This document shows, piece after piece, positions 43,426 to 53,051 of a stretch of DNA of 64,000 bases (its first letter is position 1; each line of letters opens with the position of its first letter). Below the pieces are notes generated by a model. It worked only from the letters and a program-made list of their open reading frames with translations, had not been told where the DNA came from and ran no database searches. A program made the translations under genes and the position numbers. The DNA comes from Lachnospiraceae bacterium (GTDB taxonomy: Bacteria; Bacillota; Clostridia; Lachnospirales; Lachnospiraceae), in NCBI GenBank assembly GCA_013316825.1, contig WSLY01000001.1, positions 99,884 through 163,883 on the forward strand. The letters run 5' to 3'.

Positions 43426-45468
43426 ATGGATATAAAAGAATTGACAGATTTATTGGTGAAATCAGGGGAGACTGTTCGCTGTAAGTATATTCCGTGGTGG
43501 GAAGACGATTTTGAAAATTGTACATACCGGTATGATATTTTGAAAGAAGAAGAAATAAAGGAAATAGAGGACTGTGCAGGCAGCGCTGAACGGGATTTGC
43601 TTTTTGCACCGGTCGGCAGTGTGGGATTGAATCTGTTTGCTCTTTTTGTGTGGCATAATCTTTACAATCTTGTAGAAACGCTTTTATCAGAGGGTGCAGA
43701 TGCCAACTGTACGGATGGAAAGGGAAGGGGAATTACGCCTCTTATGCTGGCTTGCTGCCGCAGCAATTTAAAGATGGCAGAGCTTTTGCTGGCGCATGGC
43801 GCAAAAGCAGATGCTTGTGATGCTTTGGGAAGAAACAGCTATCATTATCTTGCGTATCCCCGCATAGAAGGCATGACAAACATGCGCGTAAATGAAAAGC
43901 ACAACATAGAGCAGAGGACCGCGATTGCGCGGCTTTTGGGAGAAGGTATCAACCAAAAGGACAATGCGGGAATGACGCCGTTTGCGTGTATGCTGCACAG
44001 CGATTATACGAATTGCTCCTATGCGCTGACAGATATTTTTCTGGACAAGGGCGCCGAGACGGATTATGTGGATGAAAAAGGCAATACGCTTTTAATGACC
44101 GCTATTTTGAAACGCCATATGACGGCGGCGTTTCGGCTTGCAGAAAACGGCAGTTTGATAAATCAGGGGAATGCAGAGGGAAAAACGCCGCTTGCAGCCG
44201 CCATGGATTTTAGAAATGAGGCGCTCTGTATGGTATTAAAGGAGCATGGTGCAGAGGGGGACTGCGATTTTACCCGGATGGATATGGGGAATTTTTCGCG
44301 GATTACCAGCAATGCATTTTGTTTTCCCCCTGAGGATACCGATAAGCTGACACCTGCACTGTATCTTGCGGGGCGGCTGCTTCGGCAGATAGATACGGAC
44401 GACGACGATGAGCTTGGCTTCTTTTTAGGGATTCTGCATAATGCGCTCAACAATGATGAAAATTGCAGGGTACTTGATTTGTGTAAGGAGGCGGGTGTAG
44501 ATTTTGTGGCGCCGATTCACAGAAGCGGCGGAGTGGACTGCCTGCGGGATGCATGTATCAGCGGTAATTACGGTATAAGGGTTATCGAGAAGCTTATTTC
44601 ACTTGGCGTGGATGTCAACGAGGCAGTAGTGCAGGGCAGGACGCCGGCGAATATTGTAGCTTCCTTGAAAAAAAGAACCATGCTCTTTGGCGGGCAGAAG
44701 GATGATTACGTAGAGAAAGCTGCAGAATATTTTTCCAAGGAGTCCATGGAGCAGTTGGACAATAAGGGGACTACGGCGATGCACTGGGCAGCGCGCAATA
44801 ATCATGCTAAAATGTTGGAGGTCATGATAGGGAAGGGAGCGGATGTCAATTTGACGGAGGACGAACCGGCTGAGTCAGGCAATACGCCGCTGCATACCGC
44901 CTGTATCTATGGAAGCGCGGAGGCGGTTGCGGTGCTGATTGCTTGCGGTGCGGACGATGCCCTGCAGAATAAAAATGGCGAGACGCCGGCGCACATGGCA
45001 GTGATGAAGAAAAGATTTGGCGGCGAGCTGGAATCGAAAGAGCGCGAAAAGCTTCTGAAAGAGTTAAAGCATTTGGATATCCCGAGAAATGACGGAAGTA
45101 CGCCTCTTATGCTGCTGCAGTACTTAAATCTCAATGCCACGAGGGAGCTTCTCCCATTGTTTTTGGAGAAGGAAGTCGATGTAAACCGGACGGACAACAG
45201 GGGGAATACGGCGTTGATTTTAAACGCGGAAAATCAGTGCTACAAAGATGTGATAAAGGAGCTTGTCCGCGCAGGCGCAGACGTTAATATTGCGGATAAC
45301 AACGGCAATACGGCGCTGTATCACGCCTTACGGTATGGCAATCAGGAGGCAGCCCGTTTCCTGATTAAAAAGGGCGCCGATTACAACCGCTCCAACAATC
45401 AGGGTATCACACCCATGCAGGTAGCGGTGGAAAAGGGATATGACACGGTGCTGGAACTGATGATGTGA
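43426..45468 (+). CDS. Large ankyrin-repeat protein (680 aa)
   Basis: Second ankyrin protein of the pair. The first ~80 residues are unique. Ankyrin units lie around 85-290 (ITPLMLACCRSNLKMAELLL) and 430-680 (TAMHWAARNNHAKMLEVMIG; TALYHALRYGNQEAARFLIK), separated by a less regular middle. No secretion signal or membrane helix is visible. The ribosome site (AGGAGTG) is about 14 bases ahead of the ATG, longer than ideal. It is cotranscribed with the smaller ankyrin gene and followed 18 bases later by nth. Likely a cytoplasmic interaction scaffold. Confidence 0.9.
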   Translation: MDIKELTDLLVKSGETVRCKYIPWWEDDFENCTYRYDILKEEEIKEIEDCAGSAERDLLFAPVGSVGLNLFALFVWHNLYNLVETLLSEGADANCTDGKGRGITPLMLACCRSNLKMAELLLAHGAKADACDALGRNSYHYLAYPRIEGMTNMRVNEKHNIEQRTAIARLLGEGINQKDNAGMTPFACMLHSDYTNCSYALTDIFLDKGAETDYVDEKGNTLLMTAILKRHMTAAFRLAENGSLINQGNAEGKTPLAAAMDFRNEALCMVLKEHGAEGDCDFTRMDMGNFSRITSNAFCFPPEDTDKLTPALYLAGRLLRQIDTDDDDELGFFLGILHNALNNDENCRVLDLCKEAGVDFVAPIHRSGGVDCLRDACISGNYGIRVIEKLISLGVDVNEAVVQGRTPANIVASLKKRTMLFGGQKDDYVEKAAEYFSKESMEQLDNKGTTAMHWAARNNHAKMLEVMIGKGADVNLTEDEPAESGNTPLHTACIYGSAEAVAVLIACGADDALQNKNGETPAHMAVMKKRFGGELESKEREKLLKELKHLDIPRNDGSTPLMLLQYLNLNATRELLPLFLEKEVDVNRTDNRGNTALILNAENQCYKDVIKELVRAGADVNIADNNGNTALYHALRYGNQEAARFLIKKGADYNRSNNQGITPMQVAVEKGYDTVLELMM

Positions 45469-45486
45469 AAGGAATGACGCATACAA

Positions 45487-46125
45487 ATGAAAAAGACAGA
45501 GCTTGCCTTGGAAATCATAGAGCGATTAAAAAGGGAATATCCGGATGCGGGCTGTACCCTTGATTATGATATGGCGTGGAAGCTTTTAGTGAGCGTGCGT
45601 CTGGCAGCGCAGTGCACGGACGCAAGAGTCAATGTAGTGGTGGAAAAGCTATATGAAAAATACCCTGACGTAGATGCGCTGGCAAAAGCCCCTGTGGAGG
45701 ACATTGAAAAAATAGTACGTCCCTGCGGGCTTGGCAACAGCAAAGCGCGGGATATCAGCGCGTGCATGAAAATACTGCGGGATGAATACGGCGGAAAGGT
45801 GCCCGATGATTTTGACAAGCTGCTTCGCCTGCCGGGAGTGGGCAGAAAGAGTGCCAACCTGATAATGGGGGATGTGTTCGGCAAACCGGCTATCGTTACG
45901 GATACCCACTGCATCCGCCTTGTCAACCGAATGGGGCTGGTGGATGGGATAAAGGAGCCGGCAAAGGTAGAAAAGGCGCTGTGGAAAATCATACCGCCTG
46001 AGGAGGGAAGCGATTTCTGCCACCGCCTCGTATACCACGGAAGAGAGGTCTGTACCGCACGCACAAAACCATACTGCGAAAAATGTTGTCTTGCGGATAT
46101 CTGCGGGCGCGTGGGAGTAAGTTGA
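45487..46125 (+). CDS. nth: Endonuclease III
   Basis: DNA glycosylase/AP-lyase for oxidised pyrimidines. The helix-hairpin-helix LPGVGRKSANLIMGD carries the catalytic Lys, and the catalytic Asp lies in VTDTHCIRLVNRMGL. The C-terminal iron-sulfur loop reads CTARTKPYCEKCCLADIC: the first gap is seven residues, where Escherichia coli Nth has six, and the rest (C-x2-C-x5-C) is standard. The 212-residue length is typical. It is transcribed after the ankyrin genes, and a bidirectional terminator follows. Confidence 0.94.
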   Translation: MKKTELALEIIERLKREYPDAGCTLDYDMAWKLLVSVRLAAQCTDARVNVVVEKLYEKYPDVDALAKAPVEDIEKIVRPCGLGNSKARDISACMKILRDEYGGKVPDDFDKLLRLPGVGRKSANLIMGDVFGKPAIVTDTHCIRLVNRMGLVDGIKEPAKVEKALWKIIPPEEGSDFCHRLVYHGREVCTARTKPYCEKCCLADICGRVGVS

Positions 46126-46181
46126 AAACGGCAGGAAACAGGCAGTATGGATAAAACAGGAAAATGAGAATTGCATTTAAA

Positions 46182-46225
46182 AAGACAGGGAGCAGTAGGT
46201 AAAGCGCATATCTGCTTCCTGTCTT
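46182..46225. terminator. Bidirectional terminator between nth and the DHH gene
   Basis: A 14-bp stem with one G-T pair (46182-46195 with 46212-46225). On the reverse strand it ends in five T, so it terminates the DHH gene well; forward it ends TCTTCTTT. Confidence 0.82.
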
Positions 46226-46266
46226 CTTTGTAAGAAAATCATTATGAGGTCTGCCTGCTTACCGGC

Positions 46267-47187
46267 TTACCCGTTAGCAAGCGAACACAATTCATCCAAC
46301 ATTTTGGGTAAATCGGCATCCATGTTTTCGGAGGAAAACTGGCAAGTGCCGACTTTTTTATGTCCGCCGCCGCCGTATTTCAGCATAAGGCTTCCCACAT
46401 TGACCTCGCTGGTTTTGTTTAAGATGCTGTAGCCCACCGCTGCAGAGCAGCCCTCGCCGCCCTTGCCGTTTACAATCCATGCGGAAATATTCTGCTCAGG
46501 ATACATGCTGTAAATCATAAAGCGGTTGCCTGTGTAAATCGGCTCCACGCCGCGCAAATCCGTAATAATCACATTGCCTTTTACCTGTGTATGCGCAGTT
46601 ACCATCTCTCTAAATTTTTCGGTCTGCTCCTGATATATTTGGATGCGCTCTTTGATGTCCGGCAGAGCGAGGATTTCGTCGGTTGTCATGGTACGGCAGG
46701 CGTCAATCAGCTTTTCCATAAGCTGATAATTGGATATGGTAAAATTGCGGAAGCGTCCAAGACCGGTTCTGGGGTCCATCAAAAAGCCAATCAAAATCCA
46801 TCCCTCCGGATTCTGAATCTCATCGATTGTCAGATTGCCGGAATCCACCTTGTCAACAGCCTCCATCATATCGTCAAACTGCGGAAATTTTTCCCTGCCG
46901 CCGTAATATTCATAAATAATTCTGGCACAGGAGGGGGTGATACGGCTTTCGCCTTTGTATTTGCCGGCAAGCGCTAACCGTTCATGCTCGCTGGAGTGGT
47001 GGTCGAACCACAGACCGCAGCCTTCCACATAAGGAACGTTAGCAAGGCAGTCGTCTTCGTTTACTTCGACAAGACCGTCCTGTAAATCCTTTGGATGCGC
47101 AAACTTCCAATGGTCGATAATGCCTGCTTCCTTCAACAGTGCGCCGCATGCAAGCCCGTCAAAATCTGAACGTGTAATTAACCTCAT
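46267..47187 (-). CDS. DHH-family phosphoesterase
   Basis: DHH/DHHA1-type metal-dependent phosphoesterase. The N-terminal metal motifs are ITRSDFDGLACG and LWFDHHSSEHE, and the C-terminal DHHA1 motif is KYGGGGHKKVGTCQF. The 306-residue form resembles exopolyphosphatase-like and oligoribonuclease (NrnA-like) members, but the substrate (oligonucleotide, cyclic-dinucleotide product or pyrophosphate) cannot be fixed. AAGGAG supports the ATG at 47187; an in-frame GTG at 47205 lies upstream of that ribosome site. It converges on nth and has its own consensus promoter. Confidence 0.9.
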   Translation of the reverse strand: MRLITRSDFDGLACGALLKEAGIIDHWKFAHPKDLQDGLVEVNEDDCLANVPYVEGCGLWFDHHSSEHERLALAGKYKGESRITPSCARIIYEYYGGREKFPQFDDMMEAVDKVDSGNLTIDEIQNPEGWILIGFLMDPRTGLGRFRNFTISNYQLMEKLIDACRTMTTDEILALPDIKERIQIYQEQTEKFREMVTAHTQVKGNVIITDLRGVEPIYTGNRFMIYSMYPEQNISAWIVNGKGGEGCSAAVGYSILNKTSEVNVGSLMLKYGGGGHKKVGTCQFSSENMDADLPKMLDELCSLANG

Positions 47188-47271
47188 AAGAAACTCCTTT
47201 TTCACAATTTATTTTCATAGGCAATCTCCATAAGAGATGGAAACATGCCTGATAAAACTATATCAAACTAT

Positions 47272-47300
47272 ATTATAGACAATATGGAAGTTTTTTTCAA
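47272..47300 (-). promoter_or_regulatory. Promoter of the DHH gene
   Basis: On the reverse strand: TTGAAA (47300-47295), 17 bases, TATAAT (47277-47272), about 80 bases ahead of the start codon. Confidence 0.75.
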
Positions 47301-47524
47301 TATATTCAAAAAACTTTTCCGTGTTTTATTGGTATGCCGGTTTCGGTAATATTTGATGGAATTGTAAGAATTCCTGTGGTAAAATGGTAACATTGCAAAG
47401 TAGATTTTATGCTCCTGATAGTGTGTTTTGAGGTCTGAAAGGAAGCGGCGGTAACAAGATAATTTACAGGAGTGATTCGTGTGTCAAAAGCCCTGATTCA
47501 GGAGTAGAAAAGAGGAAAAACGGT
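47301..47524 (+). other. Intergenic region ahead of the lipoprotein gene
   Basis: This divergent gap of 337 bases in all holds the DHH promoter on one side. On this side I see a small inverted repeat (47358-47374, GGAATT with AATTCC), an AT-rich stretch without a convincing 17-base-spaced promoter, and AGGAG at 47468-47472 in front of an eight-codon frame (GTG 47481 to TAG 47507). The last could be a leader peptide or chance. I find no RNA gene here. Confidence 0.4.
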
Positions 47525-48421
47525 GTGAAATTGCATAAAAAAGGAAAAAGAATAACAGGTCTGATTTTACTGGTTTTGTTTTTGGCTGCGTGCGGCAGTC
47601 CCAAAATAACAGAGGCGGATAGTTGGAAAACCCGCCGCACAATACAGGAAGCAGACTTACAGGAATGGTGCGGCTATTATTTCCGGAGTGGAAAAACAAG
47701 GGACAACGGAACCGTGGACATGGACTTTGTCCTCTATGAGAAGGAGGGACTTTTTTGGGGTTACTTTTCCGTGGAGAGACGTGAATACTACAAAGAGACG
47801 GCGGATGCCTATCATCAATATAAGAGGATTCTTACCGCGGTGCAGGCGCATGCAGGAAAGGTATTCGTGTATTTTTACGAGGAAATTCCCATAGAAGGAG
47901 CGGAGGGCGCTTTCGTAAAAGGGCAGGAGGATTGTTTTGGTGCGTGCACACGAGGCGATTTGCTGTTTACTATGAAGCTGGAGGGGGAGGATATCCTTAC
48001 CGCTTGGGAGAAGCCTTTTTTGGCGGAGGCGGAGGAAAGCCTGAGCGAACGGAGGTTTCACAGCTTTGACATCCAGTATTTATCCTGTATTTCGTCTCAG
48101 GCAACGCCTTTTTTTGTATATGCTGACGAAGACAGCGGGCGGCAGCTTACCGTTTATACGGACGAGCCTAAGGCGGGCGGAACCGGAATTTACTGTGAAG
48201 GCGGACGTATGCAGGGGATTGGGATTCCCTCGTGCAGCGAGGAGACATGGGTTGACGAGCGGTCTGTGGTGACATATTGCGGCGATACCGGAGAGCAGGC
48301 GGTGGAGGATTACACGGAAAGCCGTACCTATAACGAACAGGGACAGCTTGCCCGCTTTCTCTCGGAGGGGACAATAACGGACAGGGAAGAATTACACAGA
48401 TTAAAAATTTTATTTTTATGA
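47525..48421 (+). CDS. Lipoprotein of unknown function (298 aa)
   Basis: Exported lipoprotein: a basic N-terminus, a hydrophobic stretch and the lipobox LAAC (residues about 20-23), so it is cleaved before Cys and lipidated. The mature part of ~275 residues is acidic and shows no enzyme motif; several Cys (WCGYY, DCFGAC, YCGD) could form disulfides. The start codon is GTG at 47525 with GAGG about 9 bases ahead. The next gene, 86 bases downstream, is lgt, which attaches the lipid to such Cys residues, but this may be coincidence. Confidence 0.82.
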   Translation: MKLHKKGKRITGLILLVLFLAACGSPKITEADSWKTRRTIQEADLQEWCGYYFRSGKTRDNGTVDMDFVLYEKEGLFWGYFSVERREYYKETADAYHQYKRILTAVQAHAGKVFVYFYEEIPIEGAEGAFVKGQEDCFGACTRGDLLFTMKLEGEDILTAWEKPFLAEAEESLSERRFHSFDIQYLSCISSQATPFFVYADEDSGRQLTVYTDEPKAGGTGIYCEGGRMQGIGIPSCSEETWVDERSVVTYCGDTGEQAVEDYTESRTYNEQGQLARFLSEGTITDREELHRLKILFL

Positions 48422-48507
48422 AAAGAAAATTAAAAAAGTGCAAAAGTATAGTCATGGTATGAAAAACCATGTTATCATAAATAATATGACAGGAAGGACA
48501 TAAAAAA

Positions 48508-49254
48508 ATGTACAATGATTTATTTTCCATCGGACCGTTTACCGTGCACGGATATGGTCTTATGATTACGATTGGTGTGCTGGCAGCGTTGTTTATTGCG
48601 GAGGCAAGGGCAAAGAAACGGGATATAAATGCGGATGTGCTTTATCCGCTCACCTTGGTGTGCGTGGGGTTTGGCTTTGCCGGCGCAAAGGTTTTGTTCT
48701 GCATTGTAGAATGGCGGCAGTTTTTTAAAAATCCATGGCAGCTTCTGACCGGAAATGGTTTTGTGGTCTATGGCGGTATTATCGGCGGCGTGCTGGCAGC
48801 GTTTTTGTACTGCAGGTTCAAGAAACTTAATTTCTGGGATTATTTTGATATTGTACTTCCCAGTGTGGCGGTGGCACAGGGTTTTGGGCGGATTGGATGT
48901 TTTCTTGCGGGCTGCTGCTATGGCAGGGAAACGAATTCCTTTTTCGGAATTGCATTCACACATTCCGATTATGCGCCAAACGGCGTGAAGCTGCTTCCCA
49001 CACAGCTTTTTTCTGCGGCGGGTATGTTTTTGATAGCAGGCTTTTTATTCTGGTATGCGAAAAAAGAGCGCAAAAAGGGGCAGGTTGGCGCTTTATACCT
49101 GATTTTATACAGCATTGGCAGGTTTATCATAGAGTTTTTCAGAGATGATTACAGGGGTGCGGTGGGCTTTCTCTCTACATCACAGTTTATTTCCCTGTTT
49201 ATTTTGGCAACGGGAGTTCTTTTGTTCAGAAAAAGGAGTGTGGAAAAAGAATGA
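48508..49254 (+). CDS. lgt: Prolipoprotein diacylglyceryl transferase
   Basis: Membrane enzyme that moves diacylglycerol from phosphatidylglycerol to the lipobox Cys of prolipoproteins. The 248-residue sequence has about seven membrane helices, the N-terminal HGYGLMI motif and the signature GRIGCFLAGCCYGRE, with the conserved Arg and Gly pattern. A late IGRFIIEFFRDD motif also matches the family. AGGAAGG lies ahead of the ATG. Its stop overlaps the ATG of the ABC ATPase by four bases, so translation of the next gene is coupled. Confidence 0.96.
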   Translation: MYNDLFSIGPFTVHGYGLMITIGVLAALFIAEARAKKRDINADVLYPLTLVCVGFGFAGAKVLFCIVEWRQFFKNPWQLLTGNGFVVYGGIIGGVLAAFLYCRFKKLNFWDYFDIVLPSVAVAQGFGRIGCFLAGCCYGRETNSFFGIAFTHSDYAPNGVKLLPTQLFSAAGMFLIAGFLFWYAKKERKKGQVGALYLILYSIGRFIIEFFRDDYRGAVGFLSTSQFISLFILATGVLLFRKRSVEKE

Positions 49255-49955
49255 GTGCGTTTGTGGAATTTCGCAGCGTGAGCAAAGTTTATAAAACTGG
49301 TGAAGTGTCCATTCAGGCGCTGCACGACGTCAATTTTGAGATTCAGCAAGGGGAGTTCTGCGTGGTGGTGGGTGCTTCCGGCGCCGGCAAGACGACCATC
49401 TTAAATATTCTGGGCGGTATGGACACGCTGTCAGGCGGACAGGTCTTTTTGGACGGAGAAGAAATTTCTGCATATAAAAAGAAGCAGCTTACCACTTACA
49501 GGCGGCATGACGTAGGATTTGTGTTCCAGTTTTATAATCTGGTGCAGAATCTGACGGCGCTTGAAAATGTGGAGCTTGCGGCACAGATATGTAAGGAGCC
49601 GCTGGACGCGGCAAAGGTCCTTGAAGAGGTTGGGCTTGGAGAGCGTATGGCGAATTTTCCGGCACAGCTTTCCGGCGGCGAGCAGCAGCGCGTTGCCATT
49701 GCAAGGGCGCTCGCTAAAAATCCGAAGCTGCTTTTATGTGACGAGCCTACGGGCGCACTGGATTATAATACGGGAAAAGCAGTATTAAAGCTTTTGCAGG
49801 ATACTTGCAGGAAAAAGGGACGCACTGTGGTGGTGATTACGCATAATCAGGCGCTTACCGCCATGGCGGACAGAATTATTACCGTAAAGAGCGGAACTGT
49901 AAAAAGCATGGTTCTCAATCAGAATATTGTAAATGTGGAAGAAATCGAATGGTAA
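49251..49955 (+). CDS. ABC transporter ATP-binding protein (MacB/LolD type)
   Basis: ATPase of the FtsX-type (MacB-like) ABC group. Walker [17 protein letters not shown], the Q-loop VFQFYNL, the signature [15 protein letters not shown], Walker [13 protein letters not shown] and the H-loop ITHN are complete in 234 residues. It overlaps lgt by four bases and is followed 18 bases later by its large FtsX-type permease. Such systems usually act in lipoprotein or peptide handling or as mechanotransmitters rather than in solute uptake. Confidence 0.95.
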   Translation: MSAFVEFRSVSKVYKTGEVSIQALHDVNFEIQQGEFCVVVGASGAGKTTILNILGGMDTLSGGQVFLDGEEISAYKKKQLTTYRRHDVGFVFQFYNLVQNLTALENVELAAQICKEPLDAAKVLEEVGLGERMANFPAQLSGGEQQRVAIARALAKNPKLLLCDEPTGALDYNTGKAVLKLLQDTCRKKGRTVVVITHNQALTAMADRIITVKSGTVKSMVLNQNIVNVEEIEW

Positions 49956-49973
49956 GGAAGTGACGAAACGCCT

Positions 49974-52900
49974 ATGAAATCCATGATGGCAAAGACAACA
50001 CTGCGTGAAATCAAACAAAGCTTTGGACGTTATCTGGCAATTCTGGCGATTGTCGCGCTTGGCGTGGGCTTTTTTTCGGGATTAAAGGTGACGACGGATT
50101 CCATGACGGTGTCTGCGGATAAGTATCTGCAAAAGACGCAGCTTTTTGATTACAGGCTTTTGTCCACCCTTGGTTTTGAAGCGGCGGATGTAGAGGCGCT
50201 TTCCGGCAGGGAGGACGTCAGGGCTGTGGAGGGCGCTATGTCTGCGGACATTATTTATATCAATGCGCAGGAGAATGAGAGCGTTATCAGGGCGCATTCT
50301 CTCACCGGACGGATAAATCAGGCGGTGCTTGTGGCGGGCAGGCTTCCCGAGGGCGGAGACGAATGTGTGGTTGACAGCGCTCTCTATGGGGAAGACGCCA
50401 TAGGTACAAAAATTGTGCTGTCCGAGAACAATGCCGAAGAGGACCTTGATAATTTTGCTTTTAGGGAGTATACCATTTCCGGTATTATACAGTCGCCATA
50501 CTATATCCAATTTGAGAGAGGAAATACTTCCCTTGGAAACGGAAGGGTAAGCGGTTTTATGTATCTGCTTCCGGAAGGCTTTCAGATGGAGTACTATACG
50601 GAGATTTTTGTGAAATTTGATGCGGATTATCCCTTATATTCCGAGGAATATGAAGCATTTATGGAAGAGAAAAAGAGCGTTTGGGAGACCTATGCGAAAG
50701 AACAGGGGCAGCGCAGGTACGATTCCATTATAGACGAGGCAAATGAAGAGCTTGCGGATGCGGAGAAAGAACTGCAGGATAAAAAAGCGGAGGCGGAAAC
50801 AGAGCTTTTAGATGCCAGAAAAGACTTGGAGAAGGCGGAGCAGGAAATTGCGGACGGGGAAGCGGAGCTGGCAGATGGAAAAGAGAAGCTGGCGGATGGC
50901 AAAAAGGAGCTTGCGGACGGGGAAAAACAGATAGCCGAAGCTGAAGCAGCGCTCACAGACAGGGAAGCTTCTCTTGCGGCTGCAAGAGAACAGATTGCGG
51001 CAAATGAAGCCGCTCTTGCGGCTATGCAGCAGCAGTATGGCGCCTATGCGCAGATGCCGCAGGCAGCGGCAGAGCTTTTAGCCGCACAGGAAGCAATTTC
51101 GCAGGCAAAGCAGCAGCTTGCCGAAGGAGAGGCAGCGCTTTTAGCAGCAAGAGAAGAAATAGAAGCGGCAAAGAGAGAGCTTGCCGCAAACCGAAAAGAA
51201 CTTTTAGAGGCAGAGGAAGAGCTTGCAGATGCGGAGGCGAAGCTTGCGGACGGTAAAAAGGAGCTTGCGGAGGGCTGGCAGGAATACGAGGATGCTTATG
51301 CGGAGTTTGAAGAAGAAATTGCAGATGCCGAAGTAAAGCTTGCGGATGCAAGGGCGGAGATAGCGGATATCAAAACGCCCGATACATTTGTGCTTGGAAG
51401 GGATACCAATATCGGTTATGTATGCTTTGAAAATGATTCCGGCATTGTAGACGGTATTGCCAATGTGTTTCCGGTATTTTTCTTTTTGGTGGCGGCACTG
51501 GTCTGTATGACGACCATGAACCGGATGGTGGAGGAGCAGCGGACGCAGATTGGCGTGTTAAAAGCGCTTGGCTACAGCGAAGGCTCCATCATGGGAAAAT
51601 ATCTTTTTTATTCGGGCAGCGCGGCATTAATCGGCTGTGTAGCGGGATTTATGATTGGCACGATTATGATTCCCTATGTTATCTGGGTAGTCTACAAGAT
51701 TATGTACCGGATGGGCAGCTTTTCCTATGTATTTGACTGGCAGCTTGCGATACTTTCCCTTATTGTGGCAATCTGCTGTACGATGGGAACTACTTGGGTT
51801 TCCTGCCGCCGTGAACTAAAGGAGGTAGCGGCGAGCCTGATGCGCCCCAAAGCGCCGAAGGCAGGAAAAAGAGTTCTTTTGGAGCGTTTGACATTTGTCT
51901 GGAAACGTCTGAATTTCCTGCAAAAGGTATCTGTCAGAAATGTATTTCGCTATAAAAAGCGGTTTTTTATGATGGTAATTGGCATCAGCGGCTGCACGGC
52001 TCTTCTGGTGACCGGCTTCGGTGTGAGAGATTCCGTTAAAAATATTGCCAATAAGCAGTACGAGGAAATCCATATATACAATCTGAGCGTTTCCCTGCAG
52101 GAGGATTTCCGCTCGGAGAAAGAAACGGAAGCCTTGCAGGTCATGGAGGAGCAGGGGCTTACGTATCTGCCGGCACTGGAAACGTCTATGGATATGGAAA
52201 CCGGCGGGCAGGTAAAATCCGTCAATCTGGTTGTAATTGCAGAACCGGAGAATGTGGACGGTTTTATCAGTCTTCACACAAAAGACGGAGAACACATCGA
52301 CTACCCGAAAGCGGGGGAGGCGGTGATTGCCGGACAGCTTGCGGAAAACTTTAAAATTAAAACCGGCGATTCTATATGGCTTTATGATGAGGACAGAAAG
52401 GCCATACAAGTAAAGGTTTCCGGTATTTGTGAAAATTACGTGTATAATTATGTCTATTTGTCACCTGAAACTTATGAATTGCAGATAGGTACGCCTGAGT
52501 ATAAAACCCTTTACGCCAACGCACAAAAAGGAGCTGACCTGCATATGGCGACCGCCGCATTAATGAAGGCGGAAAATGTGTCGATGGTAAATGTCAGCGA
52601 AGATGTAAAAGAGCGTTTTTCCGGTATGATGGGCAGGCTGGACTATGTGGTGCTCGTGATTATCCTTTGCGCCGGAGCGCTGGCGTTTATTGTGCTGTAC
52701 AACCTAAATAACATCAATATTACGGAGCGTATCCGTGAAATTGCAACCATAAAAGTGCTTGGCTTTTATCAGCGGGAGACTGCAAAATACGTTTTTCGGG
52801 AAAATGCGGTGCTGACGGCACTTGGCTGTGCGGTCGGACTGCTTTTGGGCAAGCTTTTGCATGCTTATGTAATGTATGAGGCAAAAATTGACATGGTATC

Positions 52901-53039
52901 CTTTGATGTTCATATTCAGTGGACCAGTTATCTTTACAGCGTTATTTTAACGTTTGTATTTGCATGGATTGTCAATAGGATGATGACCGGCAAATTAAAC
53001 CGTATCAATATGGCGGAATCATTAAAGTCTGTAGATTAA
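49974..53039 (+). CDS. FtsX-type ABC permease with a long coiled-coil insert (1021 aa)
   Basis: Membrane subunit of the MacB-like ABC pair. The first helix lies near 15-37, followed by an extracellular domain and a long coiled coil (about 250-466) made of repeating ELADGKxxLADG-like heptads (for example EKLADGKKELADGEKQIAEA). An FtsX domain with three helices follows at about 490-615. A second helix-plus-extracellular segment begins near 662, and a second FtsX domain ends the protein (about 885-1005). The coiled coil is far longer than in MacB and would form an extracellular stalk. It is coupled to the ATPase gene. Substrate or partner unknown. Confidence 0.92.
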   Translation: MKSMMAKTTLREIKQSFGRYLAILAIVALGVGFFSGLKVTTDSMTVSADKYLQKTQLFDYRLLSTLGFEAADVEALSGREDVRAVEGAMSADIIYINAQENESVIRAHSLTGRINQAVLVAGRLPEGGDECVVDSALYGEDAIGTKIVLSENNAEEDLDNFAFREYTISGIIQSPYYIQFERGNTSLGNGRVSGFMYLLPEGFQMEYYTEIFVKFDADYPLYSEEYEAFMEEKKSVWETYAKEQGQRRYDSIIDEANEELADAEKELQDKKAEAETELLDARKDLEKAEQEIADGEAELADGKEKLADGKKELADGEKQIAEAEAALTDREASLAAAREQIAANEAALAAMQQQYGAYAQMPQAAAELLAAQEAISQAKQQLAEGEAALLAAREEIEAAKRELAANRKELLEAEEELADAEAKLADGKKELAEGWQEYEDAYAEFEEEIADAEVKLADARAEIADIKTPDTFVLGRDTNIGYVCFENDSGIVDGIANVFPVFFFLVAALVCMTTMNRMVEEQRTQIGVLKALGYSEGSIMGKYLFYSGSAALIGCVAGFMIGTIMIPYVIWVVYKIMYRMGSFSYVFDWQLAILSLIVAICCTMGTTWVSCRRELKEVAASLMRPKAPKAGKRVLLERLTFVWKRLNFLQKVSVRNVFRYKKRFFMMVIGISGCTALLVTGFGVRDSVKNIANKQYEEIHIYNLSVSLQEDFRSEKETEALQVMEEQGLTYLPALETSMDMETGGQVKSVNLVVIAEPENVDGFISLHTKDGEHIDYPKAGEAVIAGQLAENFKIKTGDSIWLYDEDRKAIQVKVSGICENYVYNYVYLSPETYELQIGTPEYKTLYANAQKGADLHMATAALMKAENVSMVNVSEDVKERFSGMMGRLDYVVLVIILCAGALAFIVLYNLNNINITERIREIATIKVLGFYQRETAKYVFRENAVLTALGCAVGLLLGKLLHAYVMYEAKIDMVSFDVHIQWTSYLYSVILTFVFAWIVNRMMTGKLNRINMAESLKSVD

Positions 53040-53051
53040 GGGGAAAAGCGT

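Noticed and set aside
47481..47507. Eight-codon leader peptide before the lipoprotein gene
   Set aside because: There is a ribosome-site-like AGGAG, but a frame this short is expected by chance, and no attenuator structure follows.
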